Positions 17,079 through 24,790 of a DNA stretch of 64,000 bases are shown piece after piece (positions within the stretch are counted from its first letter, which is position 1; each line of letters opens with the position of its first letter). Source of the stretch: Acinetobacter chinensis (lineage in GTDB: Bacteria > Pseudomonadota > Gammaproteobacteria > Pseudomonadales > Moraxellaceae); NCBI RefSeq assembly GCF_002165375.2, contig NZ_CP032134.1, forward strand, positions 2,356,001 to 2,420,000. Reading direction: 5' to 3'. The notes beneath the pieces are model-generated. The model did not search any database and was not told the origin of the DNA. It worked only from the letters and a program-made list of their open reading frames with translations. Both the position numbers and the translations under genes were made by a program.

Positions 17079-19627
17079 TTAACACTTCTCACTCCAAAGT
17101 TGGCTTTCAACTGTTTGCTTTCAAAAGAATTAGGATTGGCCAATTGCCCCCAGGACTGCCGAACAGCCTTTTCCACAACATCAATCGTGACTGAACCATC
17201 GTCATTTTGTCGAGCGCTGACGTTAGCATTTGTACTGTTATTGATAGTGATATTGATGCCATCCTGTTTTTTATTCGCAAGATAGCTGGTCAGATCCTTA
17301 TTCTGTTGTGGATTCAGTACACGTTCCCCACCATCCAGTAACCAGGTGCCTTCCTTCGGAATATTATCTATACCGTTGTGTGCCATGCCCTCCAGTGAAA
17401 TAGTGGTAACAGTTGCTAATGCAGGAGCCAATGCTGACATCACACTGACTGCACCTGCAATTTTTTGCGGTAATGTCATAGCACTTGGATCAGCAAATGC
17501 CTGAGCGTATGCCGTCCATGCAGCGACAGTTGAAGATGCAATAGAAAAACCCTGCTGCATAGCAAACATGGTTCTATATGCACTCGAACTTTCACCCTCA
17601 GCACCTTTAATTGACTGCGTCAACTGAGCAAAAGTGTTCTGAGACTGACTGAGCAAGTTTTCCCACATGCCAAGCTGCGCAACAAACTGATTCTGATTCA
17701 GCTCTTTGACCTGCTGATCATACTGAACATCCAGCGCATTTTTCTGTGTCAGATATTCTTCATGTGCCTGCAGTAATGCTTCATAACGCTCATCATCAGT
17801 CGAATAGACATCACTGGTCATGATGTTCTGCTCAACCGATTTCCTGTTTTTCTGCAGATCCAGCTGAGCATTTGCCTTATTATTTTTCAAAGACCACTGA
17901 CTGTATTCTTTAGGTGTCATGGTCGCTTTAGCAAAAATATCATCAGCACCACCAGAAAGACCTTTTATTGAATCCTCCAAAGTCTGACGCATTTCAAGCA
18001 TATGCCATTGAGTTTTTCTCAGTTCAATCGCATGTTGCTCATCCAGCGCTTTGAGCTTCAACTCTTTCAGCTCAGTATTATATTTACCAGACTCATTGAT
18101 CATTATTCGTTGTGTTTCATACGCATATTTCAACTTCTCCTCTTCTGACCACTTAAAGCTGTTTATTTCTTCCGTGATCTGACGAAGGTACATCTCTTCA
18201 GCGAACTCATAGCGACTTTTTGCTTTAGCCATGTAAGCAGACTCATCTACCCCAAAATTCGCTTTACCAATTTCAGTGACCTGACGTTTATAATCTTCAG
18301 CAAACTTTGCGAAGTCATCCAGGAAATCATATGAAATAGAATCCCGTGCCCGCTCTTGCTGTTCTTTCAAAGCATCTGTTGTAGCTTTTATTGAGTTAGC
18401 GACTTGATTCTGTTTTTTAATCCACTCATCCGACCCTTTAATTACTCCAGTTTGACCACTTTGCATTTTCGCCATTGCTGCCGTGGCTTCATTTACGGTA
18501 TTAGTGAATAAAGTTGAGATTGAAGTACCCATATCACCAATAACCTTTGCATTATCAGCCGCCGCCATTGATACACCACTATTTGGTGCTCGTGCCATTA
18601 CAGCACCTGTAAAAATAGTTCGCGCAAACTTTACACCGGGCAGTTTGTCTGCCCAACTCCCACCCTCAGCTGCCAAATCAACATTTTTTTTGGCATTTAT
18701 TGCATCGAATGAAAGTCCTGCAATAGCATTTGAAAGCATCCTGATTACAGCATAAACCCCCATACCCGTTGCAGCTACCCCCTTAAAAACAGCTCCCAAA
18801 TCTTCACCAGCTTCCACCATCAAATTTGTTTCTTTGGTTGCATCTGTCATAACATCACCAACAGAAACAAGCGCAGGCATCAGCCCCTGAATGAACTGAT
18901 TTTTAGCCCCTTGAACCTGCATATCCAATAGCTTTAGCTGAACTTTAAACTCAGCTGCTTTCTGAATTGCAGAATCTTCCATAATTAAGCCATAGCGTTC
19001 AGCTGCATCTGACCAGAACTTGAACCCCTCCCCTCCATTTTTAAGTAATGGAATAAGGTTGGTCGTATCAGAAGCCATGCTTTCCAGATAAAAAGACATT
19101 TGCTGCTGAGTAGCACCTGCTTCCTCAAGTTTATCAACATATAACTGAAGTGCCTTTGGGCCAGATAAGTTCTGCATCTCTAACGCAAGTTTACGTGCCC
19201 CCTCAGCACTGCCTTCAGTTTTTATTGCAATCTGTTCAAAGAAATCAACCGCACCACCTGAACCAATGGTAATAAACTCTCCCAGTTTTTCATTAAAGTC
19301 TTTGAGCTGATCACCCAGTTTTTCCTGGCTGATCCCCACAGTTTCAGCACCTGCTGACATTGCCTGAAATTCTTGTGTTGTCGCATTCGAAATGGCTGCA
19401 AATGTTTTAAGCTCTTGTGCTGCTTCTGCATAGTTTTTTGCCATAACAAATACTGCTGCACCTGCTGCTGTTGCACCCGATACAGCAATAGCACCATAAG
19501 CCATCACATCTTTTTTCATACTGTCAAAACTGGTTTTGACCTGTTTTTCACTTTCTTTAATTGGTCCCACAAAGTTGCCAATTCTTGTGACCAAATCCAG
19601 TGTTAATGTTCCGAGCTTAGTGCTCAT
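17075..19627 (-). CDS. Tail tape measure protein
   Basis: At 850 residues this is the second largest gene of the cluster, lying between the tail chaperones and the minor tail genes, where the tape measure belongs. The N-terminal LGTLTLDLVTRIGNFVGPI is typical. There are long helical and coiled-coil stretches, hydrophobic segments (YGAIAVSGATAAGAAVFV and around 720-790) and Gln/Lys-rich repeats. It sets tail length and is ejected before DNA. GGAG precedes the start, and a moron with its own terminator lies just upstream. Confidence 0.88.
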   Translation of the reverse strand: MSTKLGTLTLDLVTRIGNFVGPIKESEKQVKTSFDSMKKDVMAYGAIAVSGATAAGAAVFVMAKNYAEAAQELKTFAAISNATTQEFQAMSAGAETVGISQEKLGDQLKDFNEKLGEFITIGSGGAVDFFEQIAIKTEGSAEGARKLALEMQNLSGPKALQLYVDKLEEAGATQQQMSFYLESMASDTTNLIPLLKNGGEGFKFWSDAAERYGLIMEDSAIQKAAEFKVQLKLLDMQVQGAKNQFIQGLMPALVSVGDVMTDATKETNLMVEAGEDLGAVFKGVAATGMGVYAVIRMLSNAIAGLSFDAINAKKNVDLAAEGGSWADKLPGVKFARTIFTGAVMARAPNSGVSMAAADNAKVIGDMGTSISTLFTNTVNEATAAMAKMQSGQTGVIKGSDEWIKKQNQVANSIKATTDALKEQQERARDSISYDFLDDFAKFAEDYKRQVTEIGKANFGVDESAYMAKAKSRYEFAEEMYLRQITEEINSFKWSEEEKLKYAYETQRIMINESGKYNTELKELKLKALDEQHAIELRKTQWHMLEMRQTLEDSIKGLSGGADDIFAKATMTPKEYSQWSLKNNKANAQLDLQKNRKSVEQNIMTSDVYSTDDERYEALLQAHEEYLTQKNALDVQYDQQVKELNQNQFVAQLGMWENLLSQSQNTFAQLTQSIKGAEGESSSAYRTMFAMQQGFSIASSTVAAWTAYAQAFADPSAMTLPQKIAGAVSVMSALAPALATVTTISLEGMAHNGIDNIPKEGTWLLDGGERVLNPQQNKDLTSYLANKKQDGINITINNSTNANVSARQNDDGSVTIDVVEKAVRQSWGQLANPNSFESKQLKANFGVRSVK

Positions 19628-19643
19628 AAAAATCTCCAGGCAT

Positions 19644-19669
19644 AAAAAAACGCCCTTTGGGCGTTTTTT
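19644..19669 (-). terminator. Terminator of the zinc-ribbon moron
   Basis: CGCCC-TTT-GGGCG flanked by seven A and six T. It lies between the moron stop and the tape-measure start and could act in both directions. Confidence 0.85.
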
Positions 19670-19690
19670 ATAACAGTTAAAGAAAAATAA

Positions 19691-20350
19691 TTAATCCCAC
19701 TTCAAATCACTAACATCAAAGATAAACTGTTTTTTACCCTCTTTAAAAAATGGAACTTCAACAACCAATTTATTACTGGTTTTTAATTGTTTAATAATCT
19801 TATTTTTTGTTTTATCGTAAGCAACAAATATAAGGTCAGGAGCATGACTATCAGGGTCTGACATTGTTATGCTCTGAACATCACCATTGTCAAATTTAAA
19901 AGCAGCCTCACAACCACTAAATCCACATAAAAAATTCCCTTTAGAAATTGCAACCATAACATCAGTTTCATTACCTTTTTTTCTTAAAGTAATCATTAAA
20001 TTTGATCCCCCACTATATGGAAAATCAAAATCTACTTTATTTGTGCTAACAACAGTTGCAAACTTAGATTCAATACCACGCATTTCATCTTTTATTGTTT
20101 CATACTTCCAATTCTGAAGAGACACACCATCAGCCTGGTCTGATGTTTGTGTTTTAACCGATGATGCAGGTGAAGATTTTTCATTTAGTGAATTATCAGC
20201 ACACATTCCAATGCCTAATAAAACTAATAAAACCAAACCAATCCACGCCAGTAAAGATGTTTTTTCTTTTTGTTTAGCACCACACATCGGACAACTTTCA
20301 GCCTTATCGCTTACTGGACCACCACATTCTTTACATGGATTAATCGCCAT
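19691..20350 (-). CDS. Zinc-ribbon membrane protein, moron inside the tail cluster
   Basis: A 219-residue protein. Residues about 5-25 form a zinc ribbon (NPCKECGG and ESCPMCGAKQ), followed by one membrane segment (LLAWIGLVLLVLLGIGMC). A 140-residue C-terminal domain of unknown fold would lie on the other side of the membrane. Zinc-ribbon plus membrane anchor is common in small membrane sensors. This gene is not part of tail assembly: it splits the chaperones from the tape measure and brings its own terminator. A role during lysogeny, such as superinfection exclusion, is a guess. The start at 20350 has CAGGT directly upstream. Confidence 0.7.
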   Translation of the reverse strand: MAINPCKECGGPVSDKAESCPMCGAKQKEKTSLLAWIGLVLLVLLGIGMCADNSLNEKSSPASSVKTQTSDQADGVSLQNWKYETIKDEMRGIESKFATVVSTNKVDFDFPYSGGSNLMITLRKKGNETDVMVAISKGNFLCGFSGCEAAFKFDNGDVQSITMSDPDSHAPDLIFVAYDKTKNKIIKQLKTSNKLVVEVPFFKEGKKQFIFDVSDLKWD

Positions 20351-20411
20351 ACCTGTTCCCACTTGAATTTTTGAACAAGATAGCAACTTATTGACTAAAA
20401 AAGAAACCCAC

Positions 20412-20729
20412 CTAAGCCGATTTCTTTCTAATTGCTTTTAAACGTTCCTGCTCGAAACTGGTTTCAGGCTGGTCTTCATGTGGCATAAAGGACAGTGCTT
20501 CCACGCTTTCAGGGTCTTTGACCTTAAAACGTGTGTAGTGCGCCATCCAGTTACCAAAACCCTGCTCCACTCTGCGCCCAACAAATAAAGAACCTCTGCT
20601 TTTGCGGTAGGCTCTCCATTTGTTCAACTCAGGCTGACTCATGTTTCTTCTGGCTTCTGCAATGGTTCTTCCACCGATTCCGTTGATGACGAGTTCGCAC
20701 CAGAATTCATCTTCTGCTTCGAGATCCAA
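20412..20729 (-). CDS. T part of the tail assembly chaperone GT (frameshift product)
   Basis: This frame begins MDLEAEDEFWCELVING only if a TTG is read as start. In fact it is open back to GGGAAAG at 20732-20738 and is reached from the G frame by -1 slippage, as in lambda G-T. The T domain binds the tape measure while the G domain recruits the tube protein. The C-terminal part is charged (ETSFEQERLKAIRKKSA). It has no ribosome site of its own, so an independent protein is unlikely. Confidence 0.85.
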   Translation of the reverse strand: MDLEAEDEFWCELVINGIGGRTIAEARRNMSQPELNKWRAYRKSRGSLFVGRRVEQGFGNWMAHYTRFKVKDPESVEALSFMPHEDQPETSFEQERLKAIRKKSA

Positions 20730-21076
20730 CCCTTTCCCGATAAATCATTAACCTCATCAGCTAAACGATACAATGCATCCACAATTTCTGAAGATACCTC
20801 TCCTGTACTTTGCACTGTAGGAAAAAAGTGTTCATTTTCAGAAGAAAAAATAGCTTTAAAAATAACAGCCTTTGTAATCTGATCTATCGTTACCGACTGT
20901 TTATCCTTTAGCCCCCAGACATCAGCTGCTGTAACTATTTCATCATGGGATAATCGTTTTACAAGAATTTCTCCCTCAAATTCCCCACCATCTGCGTCGC
21001 GGAACTTGATGGTCTTTTCAATAAAACAACCAACCCCAACTGCTGACTTTGCAGCTCCAAATGTAAGTTTTGCCAT
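20639..21076 (-). CDS. Tail assembly chaperone G
   Basis: A 145-residue protein between the tube gene and the tape measure, the position of lambda G. It has no enzyme motif and its C-terminus is acidic and Ser-rich (SSSTESVEEPLQKPEET). The slippery GGGAAAG lies 94 bases before its stop. A minor share of ribosomes then continues into T. The start is one base after the tube stop, so translation is coupled. Confidence 0.85.
   Translation of the reverse strand: MAKLTFGAAKSAVGVGCFIEKTIKFRDADGGEFEGEILVKRLSHDEIVTAADVWGLKDKQSVTIDQITKAVIFKAIFSSENEHFFPTVQSTGEVSSEIVDALYRLADEVNDLSGKGWISKQKMNSGANSSSTESVEEPLQKPEET
20732..20738 (-). promoter_or_regulatory. Programmed -1 frameshift site GGGAAAG (G to GT)
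   Basis: On the coding strand the heptamer reads G-GGA-AAG in the G frame, the same sequence used by lambda for G-T. Slipping one base back enters the T frame (GLDLEAEDEFW), open to 20412. Confidence 0.9.
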
Positions 21077-21077
21077 A

Positions 21078-21557
21078 TCATGGATCTACCTTAAATTCAT
21101 CTGTAACTTTTGACTGCCGCTTGAACGGAATCGTATGATTGTTCAGTGCATCCAGCCCCACAACGACTGAGTTTTTACGCAAAATGGCAGTACACCAGGA
21201 CCAGGTTCGGTCCTCAGGCAGATCCACCGTACTACCCGTCAGGGTCGGTACACCGACACCATCACCCCAGCCGGCATAGATTCCGACCAGCTCTTTACGC
21301 TCTGCGAGATCCAGCAGGGTGATATGTGTAGCATTGTTAGGGTCAGTGTTGATTTTCAGACTGCCTTCGCCTGGCGTACTCAGCCCATAATCATTGGTTC
21401 GGACTTCTGTCTCTTCGAGACAGGTATTGTCCACTTCAGCAGCACTGTCATCGCCAAAAACCAGCTCTGAAATACACGCCATTTTTGTCAGAGTTGGTAC
21501 TGTCCCATGTAAAATCCATACTTGAGTACCATTTCCGAGAACGCCTTTTTTCGCCAT
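21078..21557 (-). CDS. Major tail tube protein
   Basis: A 159-residue beta-rich protein that begins MAKKGVLGNGTQVWI and contains VDNTCLEETEVRTNDYGLSTPGEGSL, like siphovirus tail tube proteins. It lies directly before the chaperones, the usual order of tube, G, GT, tape measure. It forms the hexameric rings around the tape measure. Confidence 0.82.
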   Translation of the reverse strand: MAKKGVLGNGTQVWILHGTVPTLTKMACISELVFGDDSAAEVDNTCLEETEVRTNDYGLSTPGEGSLKINTDPNNATHITLLDLAERKELVGIYAGWGDGVGVPTLTGSTVDLPEDRTWSWCTAILRKNSVVVGLDALNNHTIPFKRQSKVTDEFKVDP

Positions 21558-21583
21558 GAGTTACTACTCCTTTTTTCAGGCAT

Positions 21584-21610
21584 AAAAAAACCCTGCAACA
21601 ATGCAGGGTT
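21584..21610 (-). terminator. Terminator of the antirepressor gene
   Basis: A 9-bp stem AACCCTGCA with a four-base loop and a T run on the minus strand, 22 bases after the stop of the ORF6N gene and just before the tube gene. Confidence 0.85.
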
Positions 21611-21631
21611 CAGTTTAAGTAAAATATTTTG

Positions 21632-22279
21632 TCAGACACCGCGCCAGTTCAGCTTGCCCATCATGGGCAACAGTTCATCATCCACCGCGAGGGAATTTTC
21701 CATTTTTTCAATCTGTCTCAAAAACAGTTCCAGTTCCTGCCGTATGGTCTGGCAGTCTTTTTTAACCACATCCATATCTCTGCGACGCACAACAGTCACT
21801 TTATTTGCATCACGTATGATTACAGTCCCATCCTGTTTATTTTCAACAAAAAATCTGCCGACTTTGTTGGGCAGATAGACATTGTTCTGACCCAGTGGCA
21901 GAGCTGCAGGTTGTGGAGGAACTGATACAGCCTGTTTAAAATAACTGTCTTCTAAACGCTCAAACACATCCCATGCATGATCTGTATCCAGCATTTTAGC
22001 ATGTCGAGCTGCACCACGTTCTGTCCAGAGAATTAACCGTGCTGTCCTTTTCGGAACATGGTGACAATTAGTCACCATGTTCTTGAATTCCTTTAACTCC
22101 AAACCTTCCAGCTTAAAATAATGTTTACCCTCTACGAAACGATCAAGGTTACGAGAAAAGTTTTGCTTAATATTAATCTGTTCAGTGCCATAGAACTCTG
22201 CAAGCTGTGCTGTCGTCACAACAGGAATTTTTTTAAAACGGATTACTTGATTTTGAGATGCAGAAATACGTGTATTCAT
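21632..22279 (-). CDS. ORF6N-domain antirepressor-type protein
   Basis: A 215-residue DNA-binding type protein. The N-terminal 100 residues match the ORF6N pattern of phage antirepressors (IPVVTTAQLAEFYGTEQINIKQNFSRN, then FVEGKHYFKLEG and RLILWTERGAARHAKML). The C-terminal half ends in a coiled coil (QTIRQELELFLRQIEKMEN). AAGGAG lies seven bases before the ATG at 22279. It sits alone between structural genes with its own promoter and terminator. Two repressor-like operators overlap that promoter, so it is likely silent in the lysogen and may reinforce induction. Confidence 0.8.
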   Translation of the reverse strand: MNTRISASQNQVIRFKKIPVVTTAQLAEFYGTEQINIKQNFSRNLDRFVEGKHYFKLEGLELKEFKNMVTNCHHVPKRTARLILWTERGAARHAKMLDTDHAWDVFERLEDSYFKQAVSVPPQPAALPLGQNNVYLPNKVGRFFVENKQDGTVIIRDANKVTVVRRRDMDVVKKDCQTIRQELELFLRQIEKMENSLAVDDELLPMMGKLNWRGV

Positions 22280-22308
22280 GATGAATACTCCTTGTGATAT
22301 CGGAATGT

Positions 22309-22473
22309 TCACCACCAAAACTGAGTCCAAGCAATTTGGGTGGCGGATTGAGTAGAATTGGACTTACCAGTCACAAGGTTCTGGCGCACCGAAGTGCTCC
22401 TACCCAACCCGCCATAGCAGGCGCTATCTGCAGAGTGCAGAAAGCTATAGGCAATAAAAAACCGCGAATGCGG
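22309..22473 (-). CDS. Ash-like leader peptide upstream of the antirepressor
   Basis: A 54-codon open stretch without an ATG. Its translation (SRFFIAYSFLHSADSACYGG, then LVTGKSNSTQSATQIAWTQFWW) looks like the small Ash/Icd-type peptides that precede antirepressor or immunity genes in many gammaproteobacterial phages. A second short frame, ATG GCG GGT (MAGWVGALRCARTL), overlaps it in another frame. Start codons are uncertain (GTG or TTG). The same DNA can fold (CACAAGG with CCTTGTG, CCGC-GAAT-GCGG), so an RNA role is possible. Family assignment is from memory of the pattern. Confidence 0.4.
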   Translation of the reverse strand, partial: PHSRFFIAYSFLHSADSACYGGLGRSTSVRQNLVTGKSNSTQSATQIAWTQFWW

Positions 22474-22583
22474 TCAATATTGACCTTGTGAAATTAATTG
22501 GAGTCCAACCCAAGCATCAGATTTTGCTGATGCATGATTACATTAGCTCTGTTCAGTTCCAAAGTCAATTTTCTATGCTAAAT

Positions 22584-22626
22584 CTAAGTTTACTTAATTT
22601 TTATGGTAAAAACAAAGTTTAGTTAA
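22584..22626 (-). promoter_or_regulatory. Antirepressor promoter flanked by two repressor operators
   Basis: On the minus strand TTAACT (22621-22626) and TAAAAA (22598-22603) are 17 bases apart. A 14-bp site matching the CI-operator consensus at 12 of 14 positions (22584-22597) abuts the -10. A second, weaker one (22613-22626, 11 of 14) covers the -35. The repressor would shut this promoter in the lysogen. Confidence 0.65.
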
Positions 22627-22638
22627 TATTTTCAATAT

Positions 22639-22662
22639 AAAAAACCCTGCAGGAGCAGGGTT
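22639..22662 (-). terminator. Terminator of the two-gene membrane moron
   Basis: AACCCTGC-AGGA-GCAGGGTT with a T run on the minus strand, directly after the DUF2335-like gene. Confidence 0.8.
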
Positions 22663-22680
22663 TTTAGTCAGGCAAAATAT

Positions 22681-23058
22681 TTATTTTTTAAAAATAAAAG
22701 CAACTGCTAAGGTTCCAATGGTAACAGTGGCAATTGTACCGCCTGCACCTGGTGCACCATTTAATGCGACATAACCACCACCAATAATACCGCAAATACC
22801 AATTGCACCTGCGAAAAGCTGTCCTAAAATTCTCTCAGCAAAAATGAACTTATTTGTTCGGCTTGTTTGCTTACGTCTTTCGACAGCCTCTTCTGTTGTC
22901 ATCATTACAACCCAATCGACTAAATCTGGTCGAAAAGAATGCAATTTTTCAAGTTCATTGGTATAGACAATTGGGGTATCAGACTCTTGGTGATGAACTT
23001 GAAGTTCCTCACCTTTACCATTACGTGCGCCAACAGCCGTCCGTTTATTAGCGGCCAT
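22681..23058 (-). CDS. Small membrane protein, DUF2335-like moron
   Basis: A 125-residue protein with a soluble N-terminal part and a pattern (LEKLHSFRPDLVDWVVMMTTEEAVERRK) like DUF2335 proteins, followed by two membrane segments (QLFAGAIGICGIIGGGYVAL and GGTIATVTIGTLAVAFIF). It is likely inserted in the host inner membrane. The start at 23058 has GGGAGG four bases upstream and overlaps the previous stop by 11 bases. Unrelated to assembly, it may alter superinfection or envelope properties of the lysogen. Confidence 0.65.
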   Translation of the reverse strand: MAANKRTAVGARNGKGEELQVHHQESDTPIVYTNELEKLHSFRPDLVDWVVMMTTEEAVERRKQTSRTNKFIFAERILGQLFAGAIGICGIIGGGYVALNGAPGAGGTIATVTIGTLAVAFIFKK

Positions 23059-23239
23059 AGGCCTCCCGTGCTTTACTTTGAATGTCATTACCGACAGCAT
23101 GGACGTCATTACGCAAATTTACTTGGTCTTGACGGAAGCCATTGGTAACACGTTTATATTTACGCTGCTTATGTGGAGCTTCTAATATTACACCCGCTCC
23201 ATCAAACATGTTTGATAAGTGACGAATAATATTTTCCAT
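23048..23239 (-). CDS. Small hypothetical protein cotranscribed with the membrane moron
   Basis: A 63-residue basic protein (HKQRKYKRVTNGFRQDQVNLRNDV in the middle) that I do not recognise. The ATG at 23239 is preceded by GGGG at a good distance; earlier in-frame starts lack a ribosome site. It overlaps the DUF2335-like gene and so forms a two-gene unit with it. Confidence 0.5.
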   Translation of the reverse strand: MENIIRHLSNMFDGAGVILEAPHKQRKYKRVTNGFRQDQVNLRNDVHAVGNDIQSKAREAYGR

Positions 23240-23340
23240 TTGTTTCCCCATTTGAGGTTCTAGATACTTAAACAATAACTAGAAATTATTGCTGAATAAT
23301 GGATATGTACATAAAACTACATACATAAACAAAATCTGCA

Positions 23341-23365
23341 AAAAAAGACCATTTGATTGGTCTTT
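23341..23365 (-). terminator. Terminator between a regulated promoter and the membrane moron
   Basis: AAAGACCA-TTTGAT-TGGTCTTT with a T run on the minus strand. It lies about 50 bases after the likely start of transcription at 23412 and 100 bases before the moron gene, so it either ends a small RNA or attenuates the operon. Confidence 0.75.
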
Positions 23366-23412
23366 ACGGTGTATTAAAGAATAAAATGAACAAAAATTAA
23401 TCTTTGTTCAGA
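23344..23412 (-). ncRNA. Candidate short terminated RNA (about 70 nt)
   Basis: The TTGACA-N16-TATTTT promoter would start near 23412 and the terminator ends at 23344, giving a transcript of about 70 bases. It contains a further hairpin (GAACAAA with TTTGTTC). It could be a small RNA or a leader like the lambda 6S transcript. Only sequence signals support it. Confidence 0.4.
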
Positions 23413-23419
23413 TATGGAA

Positions 23420-23497
23420 AAAATACCACAGCATAAAAAATTGTCAACAAACTTAGACCAAAAAATCAACATAAGACAAATATCTAAGTTAACTTAA
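23420..23497 (-). promoter_or_regulatory. Strong promoter with repressor operator upstream (membrane-moron region)
   Basis: On the minus strand TTGACA (23442-23447) and TATTTT (23420-23425) are 16 bases apart. CTAAGTTT, half of the operator consensus, lies two bases upstream of the -35 (23449-23456). A full palindromic site CTAAGTTAACTTAA lies at 23484-23497. The block after the full site (TATTTG then CTTA) resembles the one at the late promoter at 33217. Confidence 0.6.
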
Positions 23498-23557
23498 TAT
23501 TTATATGAACTTTTGCTTATTTCCAATATCTGCATAATGGTTTCGTTTCACTGGGTT

Positions 23558-23920
23558 TTACCGATCCATCCACCAGTTCGCATCAAAACCACGGCCAAAA
23601 ATATCTGTATCCCCGATACGCTCATAATGATTCGGGTGTGCACTGGTCACTGTACACAACGGATCAAGTACCTTGCAGATTGCTTTGCGTATGTCAGATG
23701 CCCGTGTTGCATCCACATCATAAACAACCAGCTGAAAACCGATCTGATCAATCTGAGGCGAGCAGTCCAGGCTGTGTTCAGGCAGTGCCGTAGTCGTTGA
23801 CCAAACCGCATAGGGAAACTCTGTGCCCTTGGGGGCAATATCTTCATAAATCTTACGACCCAAAAATCCAGCCACAACAGGATCTACAAATAGCGTCTGA
23901 AAAACTGGCAATATATTCAT
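23558..23920 (-). CDS. Tail completion protein, DUF3168-like
   Basis: A 120-residue protein between the gp10-like gene and the tail tube region. The pattern (VYEDIAPKGTEFPYAVWSTT type opening and QLVVYDVDATRASDIRKAICKVL) fits DUF3168/gp17-like tail terminators that cap the tail tube where it meets the head. It overlaps the upstream gene by four bases. Confidence 0.8.
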   Translation of the reverse strand: MNILPVFQTLFVDPVVAGFLGRKIYEDIAPKGTEFPYAVWSTTTALPEHSLDCSPQIDQIGFQLVVYDVDATRASDIRKAICKVLDPLCTVTSAHPNHYERIGDTDIFGRGFDANWWMDR

Positions 23921-24444
23921 ACAGCACCTGCAATTAATTTATCCACTTCCACATTGAATGCAGAAACAAATGTCGTTGATACCTGTTGAATGTTCTTAGA
24001 AAGTGCATTTCGCATAAATGGAATCGGTACATTATGTACAGATCCGAACTCTACCAGACGCCAGTAACGGGTATCGCCACCCGCCAGTGCAATCTTATCT
24101 GAATTGACAACCTGTTTTGCTGCACCTTTTTTACGACGTTCCTTAAAAATAATTTCTTTACTGTGCTTATTGGTTGCTGCACCACCACGAACACCGATCT
24201 TCATCACAATATAGTTCAGAGACCTTGTCCGACCCTCTCTTGAATCTATGTTTTTCCAGATTGCTTCACGTGTATTTTCATCATCAATCTGAAGCGCATT
24301 CTGCTTTGCAGCATCTTTTACAATGTTGGTTCCTTTTCTCAAAGACCGTTTTGCTGCATTGCGAACTTTTCTGACATCAGACAATGAGTTCAGTTTCCGT
24401 GTAAGCTCATCGACACCCTGTAACTCAAAACTGACTGCACTCAT
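23917..24444 (-). CDS. HK97 gp10-like head-tail protein
   Basis: A 175-residue protein with the family opening (FELQGVDELTRKLNSLSDVRKVRNAAKRSLRKG) and the ending FMRNALSKNIQQ typical of HK97 gp10 relatives in head-tail joining. AGGGG lies six bases before the ATG at 24444; an upstream GTG is a weaker choice. It is basic and helical. Confidence 0.8.
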   Translation of the reverse strand: MSAVSFELQGVDELTRKLNSLSDVRKVRNAAKRSLRKGTNIVKDAAKQNALQIDDENTREAIWKNIDSREGRTRSLNYIVMKIGVRGGAATNKHSKEIIFKERRKKGAAKQVVNSDKIALAGGDTRYWRLVEFGSVHNVPIPFMRNALSKNIQQVSTTFVSAFNVEVDKLIAGAV

Positions 24445-24455
24445 TGCCACCCCTG

Positions 24456-24788
24456 CTATTCAGTCACCGATAACATCACTGTCATGTAAATATTACCGTT
24501 TATGTCATCAGGCTGTGGCGGGGAAACAATCTGATAGATCACTTCACCATGCAGAACCCGCATTTCCGTCGTAATGTCAGAACGTTTACGCAATTTCAAA
24601 CGAGCTGTCATCTGCGACCCAGCAGCCTGAGCTGCTATTAGATCTTTACCTGAAAAACTGCTTATTTTTCCCCAGAGGGTTTTATAAGTTTCCCATTCTT
24701 TTGAAGTTACATTATTGAACCCATCCCGCTGTTCAACAAAGTGCTGAATCTGAACTCTGTGCCGCAGTTCATTTGCTATGTAGCCCAT
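24456..24788 (-). CDS. Head-tail adaptor protein
   Basis: A 110-residue protein of the phage_H_T_join type: IANELRHRVQIQH at the start, then GKISSFSGKDLIAAQAAGSQMTA and the ending YMTVMLSVTE. It closes the connector after packaging and forms the docking surface for the tail. Confidence 0.85.
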   Translation of the reverse strand: MGYIANELRHRVQIQHFVEQRDGFNNVTSKEWETYKTLWGKISSFSGKDLIAAQAAGSQMTARLKLRKRSDITTEMRVLHGEVIYQIVSPPQPDDINGNIYMTVMLSVTE

Positions 24789-24790
24789 AT

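Noticed and set aside
21522..21925. Two plus-strand frames over the tube and antirepressor genes
   Set aside because: They run opposite to strong genes with domains and ribosome sites and include a terminator hairpin.
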